Virus record (IMG/VR): IMGVR_UViG_3300022748_000043
Location: 1 to 25,250 of that record
Reading direction: 5' to 3' (one strand)
Source of the DNA: a virus
DNA: 25,250 bases
Under the pieces are notes generated by a model that did no database searches, was not told the DNA's origin, and saw nothing but the letters and a program-made list of their open reading frames with translations. Positions 1-8,077 of this stretch are shown here, piece after piece. The translations under genes were made by a program, and so were the position numbers. Each line of letters opens with the position of its first letter. Positions within the stretch are counted from its first letter, which is position 1.

Positions 1-3000
1 CGAACCACTTGGCCGGGGGACTTGTCCAGTTCAGCCAGTTGGTCTAGGGTCAAGAAGCCCAGCTTCAGCTTGTGCAGGGTTTCCTTGGGGCTAGTGATCG
101 CGGCGTCCAGCCACTCGCCAGCCTTGGCGAAAACACCAGCGGGTTGCGAGGCTTCTTTACCGAAGCGCATGCGCTGACGATCTGCGGCCACTTGGCTGCC
201 AACGCGGAAGATGTTCTTGTCGCTAAACAAGATGCGGTTGTATGTGCGTGGGTTCTCTGCCAGAGAAATTTCAGATTCGTGCTTGTCCAACCAGTCGAGC
301 GCCTTGGTCTCGAACAGGTCTTTGGTTTTGCGCTTCGCGTCAGCACGAGCTTGTTCTTCGTCGAAAGGAACTTTGAACTTCTCAGCGGATTCTTTGTCAG
401 TCTTGTAGAACATGCGCTCGTAGTACGCCTGCTTAGACTCATGCATTGCTCTGACGTGGGCGACCCCGTTCTGAAGCAGGCTTCGCAGCATGCCCATCTC
501 GAAAGTCAGCTTATCGTCTTTGGCCGCATAGGCAGCTCGGGCGGCATCACGCAGCTCATCCCGGTTGTAGGATTTACCACGGAACTGAATGACCTTTGTG
601 GCCGTACCACGGCTACGAGCGTCCAAGTGTTTGATGCCTGCGATACCGGCTTCTTCAAGCAGCAGTGACGCAGCTTTATGGAATTCCCCTTGCTGGACAG
701 CTTTGTCAAACGCAGCACCCTTGCCGACGAGGACGTCATCCATGATTAAGCGGCTCAGCAAGCCAAGGTCATTCTCGCCAGTACCAAACAGGTCTCGCCC
801 AGTAAGCTCATCCACATCAGTGTTAGTGCGGTCTACTACTTCATCCGCGATTGGATCGAGCAAAACTTTGATGGCGTCCCGGACACGCGGAGGTTGGTCG
901 GCCACGACGGCGTTGTAATTAAACAACTCATCGTCAGCCACGGCGGTGTCGACGCGCATGAGGTTACCCTCTGGCTCGGCAGTAGATCGGGCAGTGGCTT
1001 TTTCAAGTGCCGCTTGTTGCTCATCATTAAACGCGAGGGCACCCTTGGCGTCAACAATGTTATTCAGGCTACGAGACTCAGTCTGGCCAACCATGCGCCC
1101 ATCGAGGTACTTGACAGTAACGAGCAAATCACCATTCGCTTTGGCCCTGATCCCAGATTGCGGCACCAGAACAAGTTTTTCACCTTGGTGGTTATAGTAA
1201 TTTTTAAGAAGTGCGTCCGGTTGAATACCTGCGTCCGAAAAAGCTGCCCACAACAGTTTGGGTGCTCCTGCTTTCCGACGCACGTCAGCTTCGTGGTAGC
1301 CCTTGGCGATGCCATAGCGTTCTGCGAGGTATGTGCCCCAACCGTATGCAGTAGCCCCTTCTCCAGAGCCAATGTACTTGTTACGGAAGTTGCGGAAGCT
1401 CGCGGCAGTGCCGTGATACACGCCTGACATCTCCAAGCGAGCAGCACCGAAGGCCATATCCACTACGTCTTGAGCGGTCATGGACTCAGGGTTGTACCCT
1501 AGCCTACGTACTGCAACCTTGAACGCAGCCCACAGTGTGCGGAACCACTCACGTAAGGCGCTGGATTCTTTCACTGTAGCTGTTGGGTCGATACCCGCTT
1601 GGACAGCTTCTTCAATGAAGTACGCCAACAGTTCTGCGTCGTAGTCTGCGTCAGGGGTATTTGCGTTAAGCACACGCATTTCAGCACGGGCGGCCAAGGT
1701 GACTTCGTTTGTGTCAGCGTCAGAGTTCGTCCAGCTTTTAATCTGGGCAACAAGGCGGTCGTACGTTGCTTTCGGCAACAAGTTCTCTAGGCCCAAGTGA
1801 GCCCCGACCTCGTGCATAAACTTGGCACGCCCCATACCTTTTTCGATACGGTTGGCGATCAGATAGGCACGGCCATTTACGGCAACACCATATGCACCTT
1901 CGACGGCGAGCACAGCTCCGATTTGCTGCACAACTTTGTCAGCGGAGTTTGTCAGGTCTTCAACCGAGTTAACCACTGTCAGCTTGCGCGCTGAGACTGA
2001 AGTGCGGACAAAGTCTTCAATTTCTTTGGTCAGCTCCGCAGCGGTGTACGGGTTCTTAGCGCGGACATCCTTACCGAACTTGGCGTTACCAGAGAACATG
2101 GTGTTCAAAGAAGCCAGTGTCAGCGTACCTTGGTGCGCTTGGTCTTCTACCTGAGCACGCTCGCGGGCATCCAAGGCTTCGTATGGGGGAAGCAGGTTTG
2201 TGGATTCAGCCAGAGCTTCGTACTGCTCTTGCGGAGTTTTTATTTCTTCTTGCTTGGGCTCAGTGACAGCGTCAATAATGTCGCCTTCAACCATGCTAGC
2301 CAGCATCTTCTCGTCTGATACTACACCTTGGGGCCCTAGGTTTAGCGCAGCAAATCCTTCACCATCAGGCTTAACGGTAACGGCCTCAATTTTTTCTGGG
2401 GTCGCCTTGTTGCGAACAATAGTTACCGTGGCTGCTTTGCCTTCGAAGGTGACGCGGTGCTTGGTTTTTTCTTCGCCACTTTCGCGGGTAGCTTTGCGTC
2501 CTTCGGCGTTTCTTTTGCCCACCGCTTCGCTACCTCCGGCTCGTTTGCGAACAGGAACTTCCTCTGGGCTTTCGACTTGAACGGCATTTTCCGGCTCCTT
2601 TGGTGCTTGCTTACCAGCCATCTCGCGGACGCGAGCTTTCTCTTTCTTCTCAGCCTCGGCAATCTTTGTAGTCAGATCGGCAACTTGCTTCTCGAGGTCT
2701 TGTACGCGCTCATCGTTGGCTTCGGTGGCAGCCTCCAGCTCATTGGACAAGTCCAAATACTGCTGCATCAAGGCTTCCATCTTGTTGCCTTCTTCGGCCA
2801 AGTCGGATACGTTGGTGCGGTCTACCTTGCCAGTGCCTTTGCCTTGGTTGTCAGTACGCTCTTTGACGTTTTGAATTTCCAAGCCAGCGTTGATGAGGTC
2901 ACCCTCATTGATTTCCGTGCCCTGCTGCGCGGCCAGACCACCTTCGTAGGCGTCATGGATAACTTGCAGCGCATCGAGGGCTTCCAGTACGCTGATACCA

Positions 3001-5348
3001 GATCGCTCGGCTTGCACGTTGACAGCGGCCATGAACTGGTCGATGTGCTTTGTAATGAATCGTGGGAACGACTCACCCTTGTCGGTAACTGCCTCAGACG
3101 CCAATTCCTTGACGTATTGCACAGTGACACCGTACTCCTTGGCCAATGCGGCGTAATCGCCACGTTGGGTTTTCTCGGTCAACAGCAGTAACAAGTCGAC
3201 CTTGCGGTCAGACTTGTAAATCATGCGAAGCGCAGAGCGGATTAAGTCGGGGACTTCTTCAACTCGTTGTTCTTCAGCTGCCTGCTCTTGTTGAACTGGA
3301 GGAACTGCCCCAAGATTTTCATTAGCGAGTCGTTCTCCGGTGACTTGGGCGGCACTTGGAACGGTAGCTTGGGCTGCTTGGGCATTTACTTGCCCTTGCC
3401 CTTGCCCCGGCCCGACAGGCTCGGATACGCCAACACTGGCACCTGCATTGGCTGCTGGCCGTACTCCGCTTGTTGACGGCTGTCCAGCTTGGATGTCAAG
3501 CGGTCCCGCTCCGACACTTCCTGCTCCGACGGGTTGAACTTCAGTGGGTCGTAAAAGCCCAGTTCGCTCATCGCCTGTTTTTCTTGTTCCGCCTTCGACT
3601 GGTACTTCTCGAAGCCCGGCATTGTTTTGCAGTTGCAGTTTTCCATTTTTAGCTCCTTTAGCTAGTTGCTCGGCTTGGTAGCCGGTAGTGTCTTGCCCGG
3701 TAAGGGCTTGGTGAATTGCATTGACCTGCTCGAGCTTGTCGCCTTTGAGCTGGGTGGATTGGTCGTTCAGAATAGCCGCAGCTTCGTCCACAGAATCCAC
3801 ATGAGCGATCTGAAACTGGTTAGCGACTTTACCTACGGCCTGAAAGCCTTTATCCACGGATGCCATGATGTCATTGGCATTGAACTTGTACTTAATGAGC
3901 TGGCCGCCAGTCTCCGCATTTGCCTTAGTGATGGCTTGTGCGAGCTGCACCTGTTGCTCAGGCATCTTGGATGTGAACGTGGCAATGGCGTTGGCCACTG
4001 CTGGGATATTTGGGCCGTAGACCTTCTGGCCGAACGCGCTGCCCACTGCGGGTGTAGCTGGATTAACCACGCCAAATTGTTGTGCGGCTTGGTCAGCAGC
4101 TTGAGCCTGCTGAGCTTGTGCTTGTTGCTGTGCAGCTTGCTGCTGCGCTTGCTGTTGTGCCTGCGCGATTTCAGTAGTTCCACCCGACACAGCTGGTTGT
4201 TGCATTTGCGCAACAGGAACTTGAACGATCTCGCCGTCTTCGGTGACGTGCTCGCGCATAGCAGGTGTTTGGAACTGCTGCGTAGTAATGTCTGGTTGGG
4301 CAATGTCCTTTTGCTTTACAGCTTGGGAAATCTCACCGGATGGCTGACCAGCGGGAGCTGGCGCTTGGTTTGAACCGGGCAAAATAGCGGGAGCACGGCT
4401 ACGAATACCACCGGGCATGCCCAGCAAACCTTCGACCAAGCCACCCGCGACGCCAGCGTTAAGGTATTGAGAGCGAGCCTCCTCAGAAGTCAACTCTTTA
4501 CCAACAGCCTGCTCCATGCCAGTCTGAAGAATTTCAGATGTAGCACCTGTTGCGCCTTGTGTGGCCCCAGCCTTGAGAGTGCGTTGAAGTAAGTTGCCAG
4601 TAAAACCGCTACCGTGGGCTAGGCGACCAACCAGCATGGCTTCAGGCAGAGTCTCTGCTAGCGCATAAGCGGGAGATGCCAGCAAAGCTGTACGACCTGC
4701 GTTCTCATCCCCGCCCTCACGGGCAGATTGGTACAGGGAGCCAACAGCTTGTCCTTCGTTAAATGCAGCGCCACCGACAATTTGCTTACCAAAAGTCTGA
4801 CCTGCCTCAGAGGCAGCGCGGCGAGCGGCGACACTAGCGCCAGCTTCAAGACCGCCGCCGCCAAGGGCACGAGGTAACAGAGCCCCAGCCCGGGACAGGG
4901 CAGCAGGAACAGCAGCTTCAGGAGCGACCATGCCCATGCCGATTGCACCGACCACGTTGGGAATTTGTTTGGCTACTTGGTACCCAAGGTATGGCAATGC
5001 CGAGCTTAGTGACTGATCTTCAACACGTTCAAGTTCTGGGCGGCCAGCAATACGAGCTTCAAGTGCGTTAACGTCTGCACGCTTATTCAACCAGTCGCGG
5101 GCTTTATCTGCCCCGGCCACATCGGCAAGTGCTGCACCAGCACTGTAACCCAGCCCTTGAAGTTCATCAATCCCAGAGGAAAAACCAGCACCGATCGCCC
5201 CACGTTTCTTGCCGGGAGTAACACCGAACATTTGCGCGGTGTCTTGGATGTCCATCCCTGTACGTTGCGATACCCAGTCTAAGATTTCTGCGTCCGACGC
5301 ATCTTTGGCGTCGGGGTACATGTCCCGCAATTGTGCGATGGATGGCAT
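1..5348 (-). CDS. Giant polyvalent virion (ejection) protein with zincin and ADP-ribosyltransferase domains, C-terminus beyond window
   Basis: One frame stays open from ATG at 5348 to the window edge (1782 codons, no stop). GGGAG lies 6 bases before the ATG. Residues 1-240 are Ala/Gly-rich with hydrophobic helices (about 105-145), as in the N-terminus of large phage virion proteins. A Gln/Ala-rich stretch follows (about 393-427), then a Gly/Pro/Gln linker (568-655), a helical segment, a coiled coil (about 853-910) and a charged linker (921-976). HEVGAH (H1179, E1180, H1183) with a downstream Glu near 1246 is a zinc-peptidase motif. Residues 1308-1600 look like a complete polyvalent-type ADP-ribosyltransferase: VYHGT (1310-1314), GSGEGATAYGWGTYLAE (1327-1343) and AGIAGIKHLDARSRG (1567-1581). 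The gene is last after gp14- and gp15-position genes, the place of T7 gp16, so I infer it is packaged and ejected. I saw no lytic transglycosylase domain. The cellular substrate is unknown. Confidence 0.9.
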   Translation of the reverse strand, partial: MPSIAQLRDMYPDAKDASDAEILDWVSQRTGMDIQDTAQMFGVTPGKKRGAIGAGFSSGIDELQGLGYSAGAALADVAGADKARDWLNKRADVNALEARIAGRPELERVEDQSLSSALPYLGYQVAKQIPNVVGAIGMGMVAPEAAVPAALSRAGALLPRALGGGGLEAGASVAARRAASEAGQTFGKQIVGGAAFNEGQAVGSLYQSAREGGDENAGRTALLASPAYALAETLPEAMLVGRLAHGSGFTGNLLQRTLKAGATQGATGATSEILQTGMEQAVGKELTSEEARSQYLNAGVAGGLVEGLLGMPGGIRSRAPAILPGSNQAPAPAGQPSGEISQAVKQKDIAQPDITTQQFQTPAMREHVTEDGEIVQVPVAQMQQPAVSGGTTEIAQAQQQAQQQAAQQQAQAQQAQAADQAAQQFGVVNPATPAVGSAFGQKVYGPNIPAVANAIATFTSKMPEQQVQLAQAITKANAETGGQLIKYKFNANDIMASVDKGFQAVGKVANQFQIAHVDSVDEAAAILNDQSTQLKGDKLEQVNAIHQALTGQDTTGYQAEQLAKGAKNGKLQLQNNAGLREVPVEGGTRKTGDERTGLLRPTEVQPVGAGSVGAGPLDIQAGQPSTSGVRPAANAGASVGVSEPVGPGQGQGQVNAQAAQATVPSAAQVTGERLANENLGAVPPVQQEQAAEEQRVEEVPDLIRSALRMIYKSDRKVDLLLLLTEKTQRGDYAALAKEYGVTVQYVKELASEAVTDKGESFPRFITKHIDQFMAAVNVQAERSGISVLEALDALQVIHDAYEGGLAAQQGTEINEGDLINAGLEIQNVKERTDNQGKGTGKVDRTNVSDLAEEGNKMEALMQQYLDLSNELEAATEANDERVQDLEKQVADLTTKIAEAEKKEKARVREMAGKQAPKEPENAVQVESPEEVPVRKRAGGSEAVGKRNAEGRKATRESGEEKTKHRVTFEGKAATVTIVRNKATPEKIEAVTVKPDGEGFAALNLGPQGVVSDEKMLASMVEGDIIDAVTEPKQEEIKTPQEQYEALAESTNLLPPYEALDARERAQVEDQAHQGTLTLASLNTMFSGNAKFGKDVRAKNPYTAAELTKEIEDFVRTSVSARKLTVVNSVEDLTNSADKVVQQIGAVLAVEGAYGVAVNGRAYLIANRIEKGMGRAKFMHEVGAHLGLENLLPKATYDRLVAQIKSWTNSDADTNEVTLAARAEMRVLNANTPDADYDAELLAYFIEEAVQAGIDPTATVKESSALREWFRTLWAAFKVAVRRLGYNPESMTAQDVVDMAFGAARLEMSGVYHGTAASFRNFRNKYIGSGEGATAYGWGTYLAERYGIAKGYHEADVRRKAGAPKLLWAAFSDAGIQPDALLKNYYNHQGEKLVLVPQSGIRAKANGDLLVTVKYLDGRMVGQTESRSLNNIVDAKGALAFNDEQQAALEKATARSTAEPEGNLMRVDTAVADDELFNYNAVVADQPPRVRDAIKVLLDPIADEVVDRTNTDVDELTGRDLFGTGENDLGLLSRLIMDDVLVGKGAAFDKAVQQGEFHKAASLLLEEAGIAGIKHLDARSRGTATKVIQFRGKSYNRDELRDAARAAYAAKDDKLTFEMGMLRSLLQNGVAHVRAMHESKQAYYERMFYKTDKESAEKFKVPFDEEQARADAKRKTKDLFETKALDWLDKHESEISLAENPRTYNRILFSDKNIFRVGSQVAADRQRMRFGKEASQPAGVFAKAGEWLDAAITSPKETLHKLKLGFLTLDQLAELDKSPGQVV
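2423..2587 (-). CDS. Nested small basic phage protein (54 aa), +1 frame inside the giant gene
   Basis: ATG at 2587 is preceded by AAAGGAG (2595-2601) with a 7-base spacer, an ideal ribosome-binding site that has no purpose in the middle of another gene. The product begins MPFKSKAQRKFLF, continues with EVAKRWAKETP and LPAKVAKKK, and ends in a Lys/Ser-rich tail. From memory this pattern matches a widespread family of short basic phage proteins of unknown function; I could not search to confirm. The open frame extends further upstream to 2662, but that part is arginine-rich shadow sequence without a ribosome-binding site. In the main frame the same bases encode a charged linker (residues 921-976) rich in CGA, AGA and GGA codons. 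The nested frame uses ordinary codons, which suggests it is the older of the two. Confidence 0.72.
   Translation of the reverse strand: MPFKSKAQRKFLFANEPEVAKRWAKETPKDAKLPAKVAKKKPSTASPSKAKQPR
3386..3646 (-). CDS. Second nested small protein (86 aa), +1 frame inside the giant gene
   Basis: ATG at 3646 has AAAGGAG (3653-3659) upstream with a 6-base spacer. The product starts MENCNCKTMPGFEKYQSK, is hydrophilic with a mixed, gene-like composition (GFYDPLKFNPSEQEVSERD in the middle), and ends in a repeated Gly-Lys tail before TAA. I do not recognise the family. The two N-terminal cysteines (C4, C6) and the basic tail are its most obvious marks. The overlapping main-frame segment (residues 568-655) is Gly/Pro/Val/Gln-rich. 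By hand count about 8 of its 19 glycines are GGA, a codon seldom used elsewhere in that gene. This frame is the same +1 phase as the nested gene at 2423-2587. Both the good initiation site and the codon pattern favour a real gene, but homology is untested. Confidence 0.62.
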   Translation of the reverse strand: MENCNCKTMPGFEKYQSKAEQEKQAMSELGFYDPLKFNPSEQEVSERDRLTSKLDSRQQAEYGQQPMQVPVLAYPSLSGRGKGKGK

Positions 5349-5360
5349 GGTGGCTCCCTA

Positions 5361-6776
5361 TCAATACTCCAAGTTTAACCGCTTGGCGAGGTCTGGGCCA
5401 GTAATTTGATTTCCGTTGCGGTCAATATATCGATCGACGCCATCAATAGCCCCGAAAGGCCTGAATCCTTCTTTACCAACCACGAGGTCAAACTGTTTCT
5501 GCCCAGCCGTACGGATAGGCTCTTTTGGCAACGCAGTCTTCTTCTCTTGATTTGCATTGGGGTTCAGCGAGCCGCCGGGCTTAGGCAAGCCGCCCATCAA
5601 TTTGATTGCTGCAACTTCCTTGGTGTAGTCATCCAACGACAGATTGCCAGTCTCATAGCGTTTGCGCGCCGAAGCCAAGTCAGCCCCGATTGCAGCCACG
5701 GGTGCACCACCTTCTTCTGCGCCACCTTGGGCCGCAGCCATTTGGGCTTGGCCAAGAATCTTTTGGTCGGTAATAGGCTTACCGTTTAAATCAAACGCGC
5801 TCACAATTGGAGCACCGCTCTTGTCGAACTTTGTCACGATAGTGATCGGCTGCTTAGGCAGCGCCACACCGGAAGCATCCATACCGCCGCCAACCACAAC
5901 AGTACGAGATGTTGGTTTACCACCCGCAGCAGCGCTAGCAGCGCCCGCAGCAGTGTTGTAGTAATTAGCGTGGGCTTTACCGACCATCTCTTGCGTTGCT
6001 GCATTTCGAGCAGCTGCATTGGCGGTGATGCCTTGGTTCTTGAGTTCAGCTTGCTTGGCCATGTAGTTAGCCAGCTCAGCAGAGGAGCCAAACATACCGG
6101 GTTGCAGCATGGCCTTAGAGAATTTGGTTTCAAACTCTTGTCCGACCAAACCTTCAAGGGTCTTCGTAGCCTCATCGAGGCTGCTGTAGCGTCCGACAAC
6201 TTTCTTGCCGTCCATGGCGACGATTTCGCCAGCTGCGCCGGGCACTGCCTTAAACTGGATATCGTGGCCAAAGGCTTTTTTCAGCTCTGGGCCAAAAGTT
6301 TCAGCGAGGCCCTTGAGCCCCCCAGCCTCAGCAGTGGCTTTAATGCTGGACATGCGATCCGCAGATTCTTTATGCAGCTTCTCCATTGTGGAGTCGAAGG
6401 CGCTTGACAAGTCAGCAGCACGGCGAGCCGCTGTAAACCGCATAGCTGCCTCAGGGTCAGCCCCACCAGCAATAGCACGTTGCTCAATAGCAGCGCGGCG
6501 CTCAGCTGCGGACATCTGAACTGGCGTTGGGGCCACATCGTTCGTGTCCATACCACCCGTACCACTGAAGTTTGGAGTGTAGGTCTTCTCGCCACCTTGA
6601 TCGGCAATAGCGGAACGCAGGGCTTCTTTGCCTGCCTGTTCTTTCTGCCATGCGCCGAATTCGGCCTCGCGCCGTTTTGTCTCTTGAGCTTTAGCCTCAA
6701 TGTCGGTCAGAGTGGAGTAAGTGTCCATGCCGCCCTTGGCGAGGCCACCAGCAAATGCGCCTAAGTTAAATGCCAT
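5361..6776 (-). CDS. Internal virion / DNA-ejection protein candidate (gp15 position, 471 aa)
   Basis: AAGGA sits 8 bases before the ATG at 6776. The protein begins MAFNLGAFAGGLAKGG, a Gly/Ala-rich start common in phage ejection proteins. It continues with a Lys/Glu-rich helical stretch (about 25-60), a long Ala-rich helical middle (90-170), an Ala-rich tract around 250-290 and a Gly/Pro-rich linker (about 395-420). It ends with a small folded segment containing FRPFGAIDGVDRYIDRNG. No enzymatic motif was seen. Twelve bases separate it from the giant gene downstream, and it follows the gp14-like gene, giving the T7-like order 14-15-16. It is shorter than T7 gp15 (about 750 residues), so the assignment rests on position and composition. 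The alternative is a general minor tail protein. Confidence 0.7.
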   Translation of the reverse strand: MAFNLGAFAGGLAKGGMDTYSTLTDIEAKAQETKRREAEFGAWQKEQAGKEALRSAIADQGGEKTYTPNFSGTGGMDTNDVAPTPVQMSAAERRAAIEQRAIAGGADPEAAMRFTAARRAADLSSAFDSTMEKLHKESADRMSSIKATAEAGGLKGLAETFGPELKKAFGHDIQFKAVPGAAGEIVAMDGKKVVGRYSSLDEATKTLEGLVGQEFETKFSKAMLQPGMFGSSAELANYMAKQAELKNQGITANAAARNAATQEMVGKAHANYYNTAAGAASAAAGGKPTSRTVVVGGGMDASGVALPKQPITIVTKFDKSGAPIVSAFDLNGKPITDQKILGQAQMAAAQGGAEEGGAPVAAIGADLASARKRYETGNLSLDDYTKEVAAIKLMGGLPKPGGSLNPNANQEKKTALPKEPIRTAGQKQFDLVVGKEGFRPFGAIDGVDRYIDRNGNQITGPDLAKRLNLEY

Positions 6777-6785
6777 GGTGAATCC

Positions 6786-7649
6786 TTATTTAGTTACGAG
6801 GCCAGACGCGCCGCCTGTTTGGTACTTAGCATACATGCCGATACCAGAGCCAATTGCACTGCCGAGACCAGAAGCCATCATGCCGCCAGCCTGCTGGCTA
6901 GCATTGAAAGCAGAGACGTCAGCGTTGTACTTGCCAACGCCCAGTTGGCCGACGTTGTTCCAGCCGGACATAGCTGTTTGGGTGCCTGCGTTGAGCGCAC
7001 CGCCTGTAGCACCGTAGTTGCTGATCGCTGTCTGGCCAGCTTGCAAGCCTTGGTTTGCGGAGCCAAGAGCAATACCTGTGTTCGCGTTCGCTTGCGCTGG
7101 GAGGCCCGCATACATGTTGTACACGTTAGCTTGTTTCTGCAAGCCGATTTCTTTGGCTGCTTGGCGGGTTTGGTTCATTGCCTGAGCTTCCATCAGGGCT
7201 TGGTTCGCACCAAGTGCACCACTGGCTGCCTGTGCAGCGCCCGATGTTGGGTCGATACCGTAGGCTTGCTGGCGCATAGTCTGTTGTTGGCGTTGGTTCT
7301 CCATCGCAGTAGAGACATCGGCACGGGCTCCAAGGGCTAAACGCTCTTGCTCGTTGGCTGTGTTGTAGAGATCGGCATCAGCCTTCAGCTTTTCCATTGC
7401 AGGAATCGCACCCTCTTCATAGCGCTTCTGAGCCAAGTCAGCATAGCCTTGGTTCTTGGTCGTAATGTCTTTTGTCAGGGCCCACTGCTCATTAGCGCGA
7501 GACTCCTGCTGCTGAGACTGTCGCAGCATCTCAGGGTAAATATCAGTAGTGAACTTGCCCCACTGCTCTTTAGCAAGCGCGGACATTTCCCGTTGGGCAA
7601 TGCCAATGTTGGGGTCTGCGGCTGGCGCGCTGCTTGTTGATTTACCCAT
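6786..7649 (-). CDS. Internal virion protein candidate (gp14 position, 287 aa)
   Basis: The start ATG at 7649 has AGGAG inside the last codons of the upstream acetyltransferase gene, so the two are probably translationally linked. The product opens with a Ser/Ala-rich leader. It then has a long helical region rich in Gln, Glu and Ala (about 20-190, including QRQQQTMRQQAYGIDPTSGA), a second Ala/Gly/Asn-rich region, and a C-terminal Gly/Ala/Met segment (AGGMMASGLGSAIGSGIG, about 253-270) that could insert in or cross a membrane. This composition and its place between the GNAT gene and the 471-residue protein match DNA-ejection proteins that build the transient channel across the cell envelope in T7-type phages. 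No catalytic motif is visible. Confidence 0.72.
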   Translation of the reverse strand: MGKSTSSAPAADPNIGIAQREMSALAKEQWGKFTTDIYPEMLRQSQQQESRANEQWALTKDITTKNQGYADLAQKRYEEGAIPAMEKLKADADLYNTANEQERLALGARADVSTAMENQRQQQTMRQQAYGIDPTSGAAQAASGALGANQALMEAQAMNQTRQAAKEIGLQKQANVYNMYAGLPAQANANTGIALGSANQGLQAGQTAISNYGATGGALNAGTQTAMSGWNNVGQLGVGKYNADVSAFNASQQAGGMMASGLGSAIGSGIGMYAKYQTGGASGLVTK

Positions 7650-7651
7650 GG

Positions 7652-8068
7652 TTAGCTCCTAATCCACTTACATTCAGATTTGAGCATGCCGTACAGGATA
7701 GCGTCTTCGCCGTCCTCGAACGCTTGGCGTATCACCCCCTCTTGGATGAATCCTACATGCTCGTCAAATTTTCTAGCTGCTTGATTACTCACCCGAACAA
7801 GCCCTGTAACTCTTTTGCAGTTGAGCTGGATGAACGGGTAGGCAAAGAAGCGAAACATAAACTCTTTGGTTGTCCAGCGTTTACCGGGCTCTGCTGCGAC
7901 GTGCATGCAGATCGAGGCTTTCGTGTACATGTTGTAGACCACACCAGCAATCAACTGGCCATCTTCTTCAACACCAATAGCTATGTCATCATCTCCGAGG
8001 TCTTCTCCGATACGCTCAGCGACCCACGAACGAACGCGGGCGTCTTGACCATATACCATAGACTTCAT
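7652..8068 (-). CDS. GNAT-family N-acetyltransferase-like protein (138 aa, gp13 position)
   Basis: The fold signature is in the C-terminal half: a strand (ICMHVAAEPGK), a helix with aromatic residues (MFRFFAYPFIQLNCKRV), then NQAARKFDEHVGFIQEGVIR and a final strand ending AILYGML. The N-A-A-x-K-F...GF-x-x-EG pattern is typical of GNAT acetyltransferases of the RimJ/RimL kind, which transfer acetyl from acetyl-CoA to an amine. The substrate is unknown. T7 gene 13 lies in the same place between nozzle and gp14 genes and is, as I recall, also 138 residues and GNAT-like. The role could therefore be in virion assembly rather than classical acetylation. The ATG at 8068 has only a weak upstream AGGGT. 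A second in-frame ATG lies at 8059. Confidence 0.82.
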   Translation of the reverse strand: MKSMVYGQDARVRSWVAERIGEDLGDDDIAIGVEEDGQLIAGVVYNMYTKASICMHVAAEPGKRWTTKEFMFRFFAYPFIQLNCKRVTGLVRVSNQAARKFDEHVGFIQEGVIRQAFEDGEDAILYGMLKSECKWIRS

Positions 8069-8077
8069 GGCCGTAGT

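Noticed and set aside
2457-3191. Plus-strand open frame of 244 codons opposite the giant gene, Leu/Phe/Val-rich
   Set aside because: The composition is what antisense of Glu/Lys/Asn-rich coding sequence gives; no ribosome-binding site or family pattern.
3833-4303. Minus-strand alternative frame of 156 codons inside the giant gene
   Set aside because: Ser/Arg/Lys/His-rich shadow of the Gln/Ala tract with no ribosome-binding site, unlike the two nested genes I accepted.
3666-4373. Plus-strand open frame of 235 codons, very Leu/Ser-rich
   Set aside because: The Leu run is the complement of the CAG/CAA (Gln/Ala) repeats in the giant gene.
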